From Megachile rotundata (taxonomy: Eukaryota > Arthropoda > Insecta > Hymenoptera > Megachilidae): DNA of 64,000 bases. The position numbers and the translations under genes were made by a program. Shown here in pieces: positions 14,942-30,691 of this stretch (its first letter is position 1; each line of letters opens with the position of its first letter). Where the stretch lies: assembly GCF_050947335.1 (NCBI RefSeq), contig NW_027473318.1:1736001-1800000 (forward strand), read 5' to 3'. The notes beneath the pieces are model-generated. The model worked only from the letters and a program-made list of their open reading frames with translations, was not told the DNA's origin and ran no database searches.

Positions 14942-16519
14942 ATGCAATCACAATCATACAATCGCAATCATACAATTACAATCTCCCAAATACAATCTCC
15001 CAAATACAATCACCCAAATACAATCATACAATCTCAATCATACAATCACAATCATACAATCACAGTCATCCAATCGCAATCTTACAATCACAATCATACA
15101 ATCACAATCATACATTCAAAATCATGCAATCACAATCATACAATCACAATCATGCAATCACAATCATTCAATCATAATCATACAATCACAATCGTACAAT
15201 CACAATCGTACAACCACAATCGTACAATCACAATCGCACAATCACAATCATACAATCACAGTCTTACAATCACAATCATACAATCACAATCATACTATCA
15301 CAATCATACAATCATAATCATACAATCACAATCATACAATCACAATCATACAATCACAATCATACAATCACAATCATACAATCACAATCATACAATCACA
15401 ATCATACAATCACAATCATACAATCACAATCATACAATCATAATCATACAATTACAATTATACATCACAATCATACAATCACAATCATACAATCGCAATC
15501 ATACAATCACAATTATACAATCGCAATCATACAATTACAATCTCCCAAATACAATCTCCCAAATACAATCATACAATCACAATCATACAATCACAATCAT
15601 ACAATCACAATCATATAATCACAATCATACAATCACAATCATACAATCGCAATCATACAATCACAATCGTGCAATCATAATCATACAATCACAATCATAC
15701 GATCGCAATCATACAATCACAATCATACCACCACAATCATACAATCACAATCATACAATCATAATCATACAATTACAATCATACATCACAATCATACAAT
15801 CACAATCATACAATCGCAATCATACAATTACAATCATACAATCGCAATCATACAATTACAATCTCCCAAATACAATCTCCCAGATACAATCATACAATCA
15901 CAATCATACAATCACAATCATACAATCACAATCATACAATCACAATCATATAATCACAATCATACAATCACAATCATACAATCGCAATCATACATTCAAA
16001 ATCATGCAATCACAATCATACAATCACTATCATGCAATCACAATCATACAATCAGAATCATACAATCAAAATCATACCATCACAATCATACCGTCACAAT
16101 CATACTTTAACAATCATACAATCACAATCATACAATCACAGTCATACAATCACAATCATACAATCACAATCATACTATCACAATCATGCAATCACAATCA
16201 TACAATCACAATCATACAAACACAATCATACAATCATAATCATACAATAACAAACATACAATCACAATCATACAATCACAATCATACAATCACAATCATA
16301 CAATCGCAAGCATACAATCACAATCATACAATCACAATCATACATTCAAAATCATGCAATCACAATCATACAATCGCAATCATGCAATCTCAATCATTCA
16401 ATCATAATCATACAATCACAATCATACAATCACAATCGTACAATCACAATCATACAATCAATATCATACAATCGCAATCATACCATCACAATCATACAGT
16501 CACAACCATACAATCATAA
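14942..16519 (+). other. Repeat-derived open frame (525 codons), not a gene
   Basis: This is the longest open frame in the window. It consists solely of a 14-residue repeat (QSQSYNHNHTITII) and its variants, opened by a catgcaatc monomer and closed by a TAA from cataatc. It has no signal peptide, domain, codon bias or flanking gene structure. Its length only reflects how long the array avoids TAA-forming variants. Confidence 0.9.
14979..15020 (+). repeat. CTCCC block, 3 copies ending in a CACCC variant
   Basis: Same three-monomer arrangement as 10796-10837. Confidence 0.88.
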
Positions 16520-17328
16520 TCATACAATCACAATCATACAATCATAATCATACAATCACAATCATACAATCGCAACCATACAATCATAATCATACAATCA
16601 CAATCATACGATCATAATCATACAATCACAATCATACAATCACAATCATACAATCACAATCATACAATCACAGTCATACAATCACAATCATACAATCACA
16701 ATCATACTATCACAATCATACAATCACAATCATTCAATCACAATCATACATTCACAATCATACAATCACAATCATACAATCACAATCATACAATCACAAT
16801 CATACAATCACAATCATAAAATCACAATCATACATACAAAATCATGCGATCTCAATCATACAATCACAATCATGCAATCACAATCCTACAATCATAATCA
16901 TACAATGACAATCATGCAATCACAATCATACAATCACAGTCATCCAATCACAATCTTACAATCACAATCATACAATCAAAATCATACATTCAAAATCATG
17001 CAATCACAATCATACAATCACAATCATGCAATCACAATCATTCAATCATAATCATACAATCACAATCATACAATCACAATCGTACAATCACAATCATACA
17101 ATCACAATCATACAATCGCAATCATACAATCACAATCATACAATCACAATCATACAATCACAATCATACAATCGGAATCCTACAATCACAATCATACAAT
17201 TACAATCTCCCAAATACAATCTCCCAGATACAATCATACAATCACAATCATACAATCACAATCATACAATCACAATCATACAATCGCAATCATACAATCA
17301 CAATTATACAATCGCAATCATACAATTA

Positions 17329-17398
17329 CAATCTCCCAAATACAATCTCCCAAATGCAATCTCCCAAATACAATCTCCCAAATACAATCTCCCAAATA
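17329..17398 (+). repeat. CTCCC block, 5 copies
   Basis: Five monomers, the second ending in cccaaatg. Confidence 0.9.
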
Positions 17399-18587
17399 CA
17401 ATCATACAATCACAATCATACAATCACAATCATACAATCACAATCATACTACCACAATCATACTATCACAATCATACAATTACAATCATACAATCACAAT
17501 CATATAATCACAATCATACAATCACAATCATACAATCACAGTCATACAATCACAATCATACAATCACAATCATACTATCACAATCATACAATCACAATCA
17601 TACAATCACAATCATACAAACACAATCATACAATCATAATCATACAATAACAATCATACAATCACAATCATACAATCACAATCATACAATCACAATCATA
17701 CAATCGCAAGCATACAATCACAATCATACAATCACAATCATACAATCACAATCATACTTTCACAACCATACAATCACAATCATACAATCACAATCATACA
17801 TTCAAAATCATGCAATCACAATCATACAATCGCAATCATGCAATCTCAATCATTCAATCATAATCATACAATCACAATCATACAATCACAATCGTACAAT
17901 CACAATCATACAATCAATATCATACAATCGCAATCATACCATAACAATCATACAGTCACAACCATACAATCATAATCATACAATCACAATCATACAATCA
18001 TAATCATACAATCGCAATCATACAATCGCAATCATACAATCACAATCATACAATCACAATCATACTATCGCAATCATACAATCACAATCATGCATTCACA
18101 ATCATTCAATCATAATCATACAATCACAATCATACAATCACAATCGTACAACCACAATCGTACAATCACAATCGCACAATCACAATCATACAATCACAGT
18201 CATACAATCACAATCATACAATCACAATCATACTATCACAATCATACAATCATAATCATACAATCACAATCATACAATCACAATCATACAATCACAATCA
18301 TACAATCACAATCATACAATCACAATCATACAATCACAATCATACAATCACAATCATACAATCATAATCATACAATTACAATTATACATCACAATCATAC
18401 AATCACAATCATACAATCGCAATCATACAATCACAATCATACAATCGCAATCATACAATTACAATCTCCCAAATACAATGTCCCAGATACAATCATACAA
18501 TCACAATCATACAATCACAATCATACAATCACAATCATACAATCGCAATCATACAATCACAATTATACAATCGCAATCATACTATTA

Positions 18588-18657
18588 CAATCTCCCAAAT
18601 ACAATCTCCCAAATGCAATCTCCCAAATACAATCTCCCAAATACAATCTCCCAAATA
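18588..18657 (+). repeat. CTCCC block, 5 copies (tactattac lead-in)
   Basis: Five monomers introduced by actattac rather than acaattac. That lead-in is shared only with the blocks at 39167 and 47338. Confidence 0.9.
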
Positions 18658-19906
18658 CAATCATACAATCACAATCATACAATCACAATCATACAATCAC
18701 AATCATACTACCACAATCATACTATCACAATCATACAAACACAATCATACAATCATAATCATACAATAACAATCATACAATCACAATCATACAATCACAA
18801 TCATACAATCACAATCATACAATCATAATCATACAATCGCAATCATACAATCGCAATCATACAATCACAATCATACAATCACAATCATACTATCGCAATC
18901 ATACAATCACAATCATGCAATCACAATCATTCAATCATAATCATACAATCACAATCATACAATCACAATCGTACAACCACAATCGTACAATCACAATCGC
19001 ACAATCACAATCATACAATCACAGTCATACAATCACAATCATACAATCACAATCATACTATCACAATCATACAATCATAATCATACAATCACAATCATAC
19101 AATCACAATCATACAATCACAATCATACAATCACAATCATACCATCACAATCATACCATCACAATCATACTTTAACAATCATACAATCACAATCATACAA
19201 TCACAGTCATACAATCACAATCATACAATCACAATCATACTATCACAATCATACATTCAAAATCATGCAATCACAATCATACAGTCGCAATCATGCAATC
19301 TCAATCATTCAATCATAATCATACAATCACAATCATACAATCACAATCGTACAATCACAATCATACAATCAATATCATACAATCGCAATCATACCATCAC
19401 AATCATACAATCACAAACATACAATCACAATCATACAATCACAATCATACAATCACAATCATACAAACACAATCATACAATCATAATCATACAATAACAA
19501 TCATACAATCACAATCATACATTCACAATCATACAATCACAATCATACAATCGCAAGCATACAATCACAATCATACAATCACAATCATACAATCACAATC
19601 ATACTTTCACAACCATACAATCACAATCATACATTCAAAATCATGCAATCACAATCATACAATCGCAATCATGCAATCTCAATCATTCAATCATAATCAT
19701 ACAATCACAATCATACAATCACAATCGTACAATCACAATCATACAATCAATATCATGCAATCGCAATCATAACATCACAATCATACAGTCACAACCATAC
19801 AATCATAATCATACAATCACAATCATACAATCATAATCATACAATCACAATAATACAATCGCAATCATACAATCACAATCATACAATTACAATCATACTA
19901 TCGCAA

Positions 19907-21278
19907 TCATACAATCACAATCATACCATCACAATCATACAATCACAATCATACAATCATAATCATACAATCACAATCATACAATCACAATCATACAATC
20001 ACAATCATACAATCACAATCATACAACCACAATCATACAATCACAATCATACCATCACAATCATACTTTAACAATCATACAATCACAATCATACAATCAC
20101 AGTCATACAATCACAGTCATACAATAACAATCATATAATCACAATCATACTATCACAATCATACAATCGCAATCATACAATCACAATCATACAATCGCAA
20201 TCATACAATTACAATCTCCCAAATACAATCTCCCAAATACAATCAAACAATCACAATCATACAATAACAATCATACAATCACAATCATACAATCACAATC
20301 ATACTATCACAATCGTACAATCACAATCGTACAATCACAATCATACAATCACAATCATACAATCACAATCATACAATCACAATCATACTTTCACAATCAT
20401 ACTATCACAATCATACAATCACAATCATACAATCACAGTCATACAATAACAATCATATAATCACAATCATACTATCGCAAACATACAATCACAATCATAC
20501 AATCACAATCATAAAATCACAATCATACAATCACAATCATACAATCACAATCAAAGAATCACAATCATACAATCACAATCATACAATCGCAATCATACAA
20601 TCACAATCATACCATCACAATCATACAATCACAATCATACAATCATAATCATACAATCACAATCATACAATCACAATCATACAATCACAATCATACAATC
20701 ACAATCATACAACCACAATCATACAATCACAATCATACCATCACAATCATACTTTAACAATCATACAATCACAATCATACAATCACAGTCATACAATCAC
20801 AGTCATACAATAACAATCATATAATCACAATCATACTATCACAATCATACAATCGCAATCATACAATCACAATCATACAATCGCAATCATACAATTACAA
20901 TCTCCCAAATACAATCTCCCAAATACAATCAAACAATCACAATCATACAATAACAATCATACAATCACAATCATACAATCACAATCATACTATCACAATC
21001 GTACAATCACAATCGTACAATCACAATCATACAATCACAATCATACAATCACAATCATACAATCACAATCATACTTTCACAATCATACTATCACAATCAT
21101 ACAATCACAATCATACAATCACAGTCATACAATAACAATCATATAATCACAATCATACTATCGCAAACATACAATCACAATCATACAATCACAATCATAA
21201 AATCACAATCATACAATCACAATCATACAATCACAATCAAAGAATCACAATCATACAATCACAATCATACAATCGCAA
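19907..21278 (+). repeat. Tandem duplication, 686-bp unit
   Basis: Copies are about 19907-20592 and 20593-21278 (49 monomers). The private variant tcgcaaacat occurs at 20475 and 21161 and caaag at 20552 and 21238. The junction is a cgcaat where the outer end has cgcaag. Confidence 0.88.
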
Positions 21279-21711
21279 GCATACAATCACAATCATACAA
21301 TCTCAATCATACAATCACAATCATACAATCACAATCATACAATCATAATCATACAATTACAATCATACATCACAATCATACAATCACAATCATACAATCG
21401 CAAGCATACAATCACAATCATACAATCTCAATCATACAATCACAATCATACAATCATAATCATACAATTACAATCATACATCACAATCATACAATCACAA
21501 TCATACAATCACAATCATACTATCGCAATCATACAATCTCAATCATACTTTCACAATCATACTATCACAATCATACAATCACAATCATACAATCACAGTC
21601 ATACAATAACAATCATATAATCACAATCATACTATCACAATCATACAATCACAATCATACAATCACAATCATAAAATCACAATCATACAATCACAATCAT
21701 ACAATCACAAT
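21238..21711 (+). repeat. 474-bp CAAAG module, copy 3
   Basis: Preceded at 20552 by an extra caaagaatc that belongs to a 686-bp tandem duplication, so three boundary variants occur here instead of two. Confidence 0.9.
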
Positions 21712-22405
21712 CAAAGAATCACAATCATACAATCACAATCATACAATCGCAAGCATACAATCACAATCATACAATCTCAATCATACAATCACAATCAGAC
21801 AATCACAATCATACAATCATAATCATACAATTACAATCATACATCACAATCATACAATCACAATCATACTATCACAATCATACAATCACAATCATACAAT
21901 CACAATCATACAATCACAATCATACTTCCACAACCATACAATCACAATCATACAATCACAATCATACATTCAAAATCATGCAATCACAATCATACAATCG
22001 CAATCATGCAATCTCAATCATTCAATCATAATCGTACAATCACAATCATACAATCACAATCGTACAATCACAATCATACAATCAATATCATACAATCGCA
22101 ATCATCCCATCACAATCATACAGTCACAACCATACAATCATAATCATACAATCACAATCATACAATCATAATCATACAATCACAATCATACAATCGCAAT
22201 CATACAATCACAATCATACAATTACAATCATACTATCGCAATCATACAATCACAATCATACCATCACAATCATACAATCTCAATCATACAATCACAATCA
22301 TACAATCATAATAATACAATTACAATCATACATCACAATCATACAATCACAATCATACAATCGCAATCATACAATCACAATCATACAATCGCAATCATAC
22401 AATTA

Positions 22406-22462
22406 CAATCTCCCAAATATAAATCTCCCAAATACAATCTCCCAAACACAATCTCCCAAATA
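22406..22462 (+). repeat. CTCCC block, 4 copies with a 15-bp monomer
   Basis: 14, 15, 14 and 14 bp, with the fourth ending in cccaaata instead of cccaagta. Confidence 0.9.
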
Positions 22463-22732
22463 CAATCATACAATCACAATCATACAATCACAATCATACA
22501 ATCACAATCATACTATCACAATCATACAATCACAATCATACAATCACAATCATACAATCACAATCATACAATCACAATCATACTTCCACAATCATACAAT
22601 CACAATAATACAATCACAGTCATACAATCACAGTCATACAATCACAATCGTACTATCACAATCATACAATCACAATCATACAATCACAATCGTACATTCA
22701 CAATCATACAATCACAATCATACAATCACAAT

Positions 22733-22889
22733 CGTACAATCACAATCGTACAATCACAATCGTACAATCACAATCGTACAATCACAATCGTACAATCACA
22801 ATCGTACAATCACAATCGTACAATCACAATCGTACAATCACAATCGTACAATCACAATCGTACAATTACAATCGTACAATCACAATCGC
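22733..22889 (+). repeat. CGT-monomer run 5 (11 copies)
   Basis: Eleven cgtac monomers. The last is preceded by an attacaatc variant that is also present in runs 6, 9, 10 and 13, which marks these five as one sub-lineage. Confidence 0.9.
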
Positions 22890-24534
22890 ACAACCACAAT
22901 CAGACAATCAGAATCATACAATCACAATCACACATTCACAATCATACAATCACAATCATACAATCACAAAAATACAATCATAATCATACAATCACAATCA
23001 TACAATCGCAATCATGCAATCACAATCATACAATCATAATCATACATTCAAAATCATGCAATCACAATCATACAATCACAATCATGCAATCACAATCATA
23101 CAATCAGAATCATACAATCACAATCATTCAATAACAATCGTACAATCACAATCGTACAATCACAATCGCACAACCACAATCAGACAATCACACTCATACA
23201 ATCACAATCATACAATCACAATCATACAATCACAATCATACAATCATAATCATACAATCACAATCATACAATCACAATCATACTATCACAATCATACAAT
23301 CACAATCATACAATCATAATCATACATTCAAAATCATGCAATCACAATCATACAATCACAATCATGCAATTACAATCATACAATCAGAATCATACAATCA
23401 CAATCATTCAATAACAATCGTACAATCACAATCGTACAATCACAATCGCATAACCACAATCAGAAAATCACACTCATACAATCACAATCATACAATCACA
23501 ATCATACAATCACAATCATACCATCACAATCATACCATCACAATCATACTTTCACAATCATACAATCACAATCATACAATCACAATCATACAATCACAGT
23601 CATACAATCACAATCATACAATCACAATCATACAATCACAATCATACCATCACAATCATACTTTCACAATCATACAATCACAATCATACAATCACAATCA
23701 TACAATCACAGTCATACAATCACAATCATACAATCACAATCATACTATCACAATCATACAATCACAATCATACAATCACAATCATACAAACACAATCATA
23801 CAATCATAATCATACAATAACAATCATACAATCACAATCATACATTCACAATCATACAATCACAATCATACAATCGCAAGCATACAATCACAATCATACA
23901 ATCACAATCATACAATCACAATCATACTTTCACAACCATACAATCACAATCATACAATCACAATCATACATTCAAAATCATGCAATCGCAATCATACAAT
24001 CGCAATCATGCAATCTCAATCATTCAATCATAATCATACAATCACAATCGTACAATCACAATCATACAATCAATATCATGCAATCGCAATCATAACATCA
24101 CAATCATACAGTCACAACCATACAATCATAATCATACAATCACAATCATACAATCATAATCATACAATCACAATCATACAATCTCAACCATACAATCATA
24201 ATCATACAATCACAATCATACGATCATAATCATACAATCACAGTCATACAATCACAATCATACAATCACAATCATACAATCACAGTCATACAATCACAAT
24301 CATACAATCACAATCATACTATCACAATCATACAATCACAATCATACAATCGCAATCATACATTCACAATCATACAATCACAATCATACAATCACAATCA
24401 TACAATCACAATCATACATACAAAATCATGCGATCTCAATCATACAATCACAATCATGCAATCACAATCCTACAATCACAATCATACAATCGCAATCATA
24501 CAATCACAATTATACAATCGCAATCATACAATTA

Positions 24535-24590
24535 CAATCTCCCAAATACAATCTCCCAAATACAATCTCCCAAATACAATCTCCCAAATA
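24535..24590 (+). repeat. CTCCC block, 4 copies
   Basis: Four uniform monomers; the counterpart lies 13,373 bp downstream. Confidence 0.9.
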
Positions 24591-24890
24591 CAATCATACA
24601 ATCACAATCATACAATCACAATCATACAATCACAATCATACTACCACAATCATACTATCACAATCATACAATCACAATCATACAATCACAATCATATAAT
24701 CACAATCATACAATCACAATCATACAATCACAATCATACAATCACAGTCATACAATCACAATCATACAATCACAATCATACTATCACAATCATACAATCA
24801 CAATCATACAATCACAATCATACAAACACAATCATACAATCATAATCATACAATAACAATCATACAATCACAATCATACAATCACAATCA

Positions 24891-25702
24891 TACAATCACA
24901 ATCATACAATCGCAAGCATACAATCACAATCATACAATCACAATCATACAATCACAATCATACTTTCACAACCATACAATCACAATCATACAATCACAAT
25001 CATACATTCAAAATCATGCAATCACAATCATACAATCGCAATCATGCAATCTCAATCATTCAATCATAATCATACAATCACAATCATACAATCACAATCG
25101 TACAATCACAATCATACAATCAATATCATACAATCGCAATCATACCATAACAATCATACAGTCACAACCATACAATCATAATCATACAATCACAATCATA
25201 CAATCATAATCATACAATCGCAATCATACAATCGCAATCATACAATCACAATCATACAATCACAATCATACTATCGCAATCATACAATCACAATCATACA
25301 ATCACAATCATACAATCGCAAGCATACAATCACAATCATACAATCACAATCATACAATCACAATCATACTTTCACAACCATACAATCACAATCATACAAT
25401 CACAATCATACATTCAAAATCATGCAATCACAATCATACAATCGCAATCATGCAATCTCAATCATTCAATCATAATCATACAATCACAATCATACAATCA
25501 CAATCGTACAATCACAATCATACAATCAATATCATACAATCGCAATCATACCATAACAATCATACAGTCACAACCATACAATCATAATCATACAATCACA
25601 ATCATACAATCATAATCATACAATCGCAATCATACAATCGCAATCATACAATCACAATCATACAATCACAATCATACTATCGCAATCATACAATCACAAT
25701 CA
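24891..25702 (+). repeat. Tandem duplication, 406-bp unit
   Basis: Copies are about 24891-25296 and 25297-25702 (29 monomers). cgcaagc lies at 24911 and 25317, and cataccataacaatc at 25141 and 25547. The related segment at 38.28-38.67 kb holds a single copy. Confidence 0.88.
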
Positions 25703-27100
25703 TGCAATCACAATCATTCAATCATAATCATACAATCACAATCATACAATCACAATCGTACAACCACAATCGTACAATCACAATCGCACAATCACAATCA
25801 TACAATCACAGTCATACAATCACAATCATACAATCACAATCATACTATCACAATCATACAATCATAATCATACAATCACAATCATACAATCACAATCGTA
25901 CAATCACAATCATACAATCAATATCATACAATCGCAATCATACCATCACAATCATACAATCACAAACATACAATCACAATCATACAATCACAATCATACA
26001 ATCACAATCATACAAACACAATCATACAATCATAATCATACAATAACAATCATACAATCACAATCATACATTCACAATCATACAATCACAATCATACAAT
26101 CGCAAGCATACAATCACAATCATACAATCACAATCATACAATCACAATCATACTTTCACAACCATACAATCACAATCATACATTCAAAATCATGCAATCA
26201 CAATCATACAATCGCAATCATGCAATCTCAATCATTCAATCATAATCATACAATCACAATCATACAATCACAATCGTACAATCACAATCATACAATCAAT
26301 ATCATGCAATCGCAATCATAACATCACAATCATACAGTCACAACCATACAATCATAATCATACAATCACAATCATACAATCATAATCATACAATCACAAT
26401 AATACAATCGCAATCATACAATCACAATCATACAATTACAATCATACTATCGCAATCATACAATCACAATCATACCATCACAATCATACAATCACAATCA
26501 TACAATCATAATCATACAATCACAATCATACAATCACAATCATACAATCACAATCATACAATCACAATCATACAACCACAATCATACAATCACAATCATA
26601 CCATCACAATCATACTTTAACAATCATACAATCACAATCATACAATCACAGTCATACAATCACAGTCATACAATAACAATCATATAATCACAATCATACT
26701 ATCACAATCATACAATCGCAATCATACAATCACAATCATACAATCGCAATCATACAATTACAATCTCCCAAATACAATCTCCCAAATACAATCAAACAAT
26801 CACAATCATACAATAACAATCATACAATCACAATCATACAATCACAATCATACTATCACAATCGTACAATCACAATCGTACAATCACAATCATACAATCA
26901 CAATCATACAATCACAATCATACAATCACAATCATACTTTCACAATCATACTATCACAATCATACAATCACAATCATACAATCACAGTCATACAATAACA
27001 ATCATATAATCACAATCATACTATCGCAATCATACAATCACAATCATACAATCACAATCATAAAATCACAATCATACAATCACAATCATACAATCACAAT

Positions 27101-27574
27101 CAAAGAATCACAATCATACAATCACAATCATACAATCGCAAGCATACAATCACAATCATACAATCTCAATCATACAATCACAATCATACAATCACAATCA
27201 TACAATCATAATCATACAATTACAATCATACATCACAATCATACAATCACAATCATACAATCGCAAGCATACAATCACAATCATACAATCTCAATCATAC
27301 AATCACAATCATACAATCATAATCATACAATTACAATCATACATCACAATCATACAATCACAATCATACAATCACAATCATACTATCGCAATCATACAAT
27401 CTCAATCATACTTTCACAATCATACTATCACAATCATACAATCACAATCATACAATCACAGTCATACAATAACAATCATATAATCACAATCATACTATCA
27501 CAATCATACAATCACAATCATACAATCACAATCATAAAATCACAATCATACAATCACAATCATACAATCACAAT
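27101..27574 (+). repeat. 474-bp CAAAG module, copy 4
   Basis: First of four modules between 27 and 32 kb. It lies in the 1,524-bp segment that is followed directly by acattcaaaatc near 27,703, a junction repeated near 30,820. Confidence 0.9.
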
Positions 27575-28624
27575 CAAAGAATCACAATCATACAATCACA
27601 ATCATACAATCGCAAGCATACAATCACAATCATACAATCTCAATCATACAATCACAATCAGACAATCACAATCATACAATCATAATCATACAATTACAAT
27701 CATACATTCAAAATCATGCAATCACAATCATACAATCGCAATCATGCAATCTCAATCATTCAATCATAATCATACAATCACAATCATACAATCACAATCG
27801 TACAATCACAATCATACAATCAATATCATGCAATCGCAATCATAACATCACAATCATACAGTCACAACCATACAATCATAATCATACAATCACAATCATA
27901 CAATCATAATCATACAATCACAATAATACAATCGCAATCATACAATCACAATCATACAATTACAATCATACTATCGCAATCATACAATCACAATCATACC
28001 ATCACAATCATACAATCACAATCATACAATCATAATCATACAATCACAATCATACAATCACAATCATACAATCACAATCATACAATCACAATCATACAAC
28101 CACAATCATACAATCACAATCATACCATCACAATCATACTTTAACAATCATACAATCACAATCATACAATCACAGTCATACAATCACAGTCATACAATAA
28201 CAATCATATAATCACAATCATACTATCACAATCATACAATCGCAATCATACAATCACAATCATACAATCGCAATCATACAATTACAATCTCCCAAATACA
28301 ATCTCCCAAATACAATCAAACAATCACAATCATACAATAACAATCATACAATCACAATCATACAATCACAATCATACTATCACAATCGTACAATCACAAT
28401 CGTACAATCACAATCATACAATCACAATCATACAATCACAATCATACAATCACAATCATACTTTCACAATCATACTATCACAATCATACAATCACAATCA
28501 TACAATCACAGTCATACAATAACAATCATATAATCACAATCATACTATCGCAATCATACAATCACAATCATACAATCACAATCATAAAATCACAATCATA
28601 CAATCACAATCATACAATCACAAT

Positions 28625-29098
28625 CAAAGAATCACAATCATACAATCACAATCATACAATCGCAAGCATACAATCACAATCATACAATCTCAATCATACA
28701 ATCACAATCATACAATCACAATCATACAATCATAATCATACAATTACAATCATACATCACAATCATACAATCACAATCATACAATCGCAAGCATACAATC
28801 ACAATCATACAATCTCAATCATACAATCACAATCATACAATCATAATCATACAATTACAATCATACATCACAATCATACAATCACAATCATACAATCACA
28901 ATCATACTATCGCAATCATACAATCTCAATCATACTTTCACAATCATACTATCACAATCATACAATCACAATCATACAATCACAGTCATACAATAACGAT
29001 CATATAATCACAATCATACTATCACAATCATACAATCACAATCATACAATCACAATCATAAAATCACAATCATACAATCACAATCATACAATCACAAT
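28625..29098 (+). repeat. 474-bp CAAAG module, copy 5
   Basis: Carries the private variant caataacgatc near 28,990, shared only with copy 7. Confidence 0.9.
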
Positions 29099-29792
29099 CA
29101 AAGAATCACAATCATACAATCACAATCATACAATCGCAAGCATACAATCACAATCATACAATCTCAATCATACAATCACAATCAGACAATCACAATCATA
29201 CAATCATAATCATACAATTACAATCATACATCACAATCATACAATCACAATCATACTATCACAATCATACAATCACAATCATACAATCACAATCATACAA
29301 TCACAATCATACTTCCACAACCATACAATCACAATCATACAATCACAATCATACATTCAAAATCATGCAATCACAATCATACAATCGCAATCATGCAATC
29401 TCAATCATTCAATCATAATCGTACAATCACAATCATACAATCACAATCGTACAATCACAATCATACAATCAATATCATACAATCGCAATCATCCCATCAC
29501 AATCATACAGTCACAACCATACAATCATAATCATACAATCACAATCATACAATCATAATCATACAATCACAATCATACAATCGCAATCATACAATCACAA
29601 TCATACAATTACAATCATACTATCGCAATCATACAATCACAATCATACCATCACAATCATACAATCTCAATCATACAATCACAATCATACAATCATAATA
29701 ATACAATTACAATCATACATCACAATCATACAATCACAATCATACAATCGCAATCATGCAATCACAATCATACAATCGCAATCATACAATTA

Positions 29793-29849
29793 CAATCTCC
29801 CAAATATAAATCTCCCAAATACCATCTCCCAAACACAATCTCCCAAATA
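29793..29849 (+). repeat. CTCCC block, 4 copies, private ACCATC change
   Basis: 14, 15, 14 and 14 bp. The third monomer begins ccatctccc instead of caatctccc, a change otherwise seen only at 32,939 in the tandem duplicate. Confidence 0.9.
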
Positions 29850-30217
29850 CAATCATACAATCACAATCATACAATCACAATCATACAATCACAATCATAC
29901 TATCACAATCATACAATCACAATCATACAATCACAATCATACAATCACAATCATACAATCACAATCATACTATCACAATCGTACAATCACAATCGTACAA
30001 TCACAATCATACAATCACAATCATACAATCACAATCATACAATCACAATCATACTTTCACAATCATACTATCACAATCATACAATCACAATCATACAATC
30101 ACAGTCATACAATAACAATCATATAATCACAATCATACTATCGCAATCATACAATCACAATCATACAATCACAATCATAAAATCACAATCATACAATCAC
30201 AATCATACAATCACAAT

Positions 30218-30691
30218 CAAAGAATCACAATCATACAATCACAATCATACAATCGCAAGCATACAATCACAATCATACAATCTCAATCATACAATCACAA
30301 TCATACAATCACAATCATACAATCATAATCATACAATTACAATCATACATCACAATCATACAATCACAATCATACAATCGCAAGCATACAATCACAATCA
30401 TACAATCTCAATCATACAATCACAATCATACAATCATAATCATACAATTACAATCATACATCACAATCATACAATCACAATCATACAATCACAATCATAC
30501 TATCGCAATCATACAATCTCAATCATACTTTCACAATCATACTATCACAATCATACAATCACAATCATACAATCACAGTCATACAATAACAATCATATAA
30601 TCACAATCATACTATCACAATCATACAATCACAATCATACAATCACAATCATAAAATCACAATCATACAATCACAATCATACAATCACAAT
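30218..30691 (+). repeat. 474-bp CAAAG module, copy 6
   Basis: Copy of the 27101 module at 3,117 bp. Confidence 0.9.
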
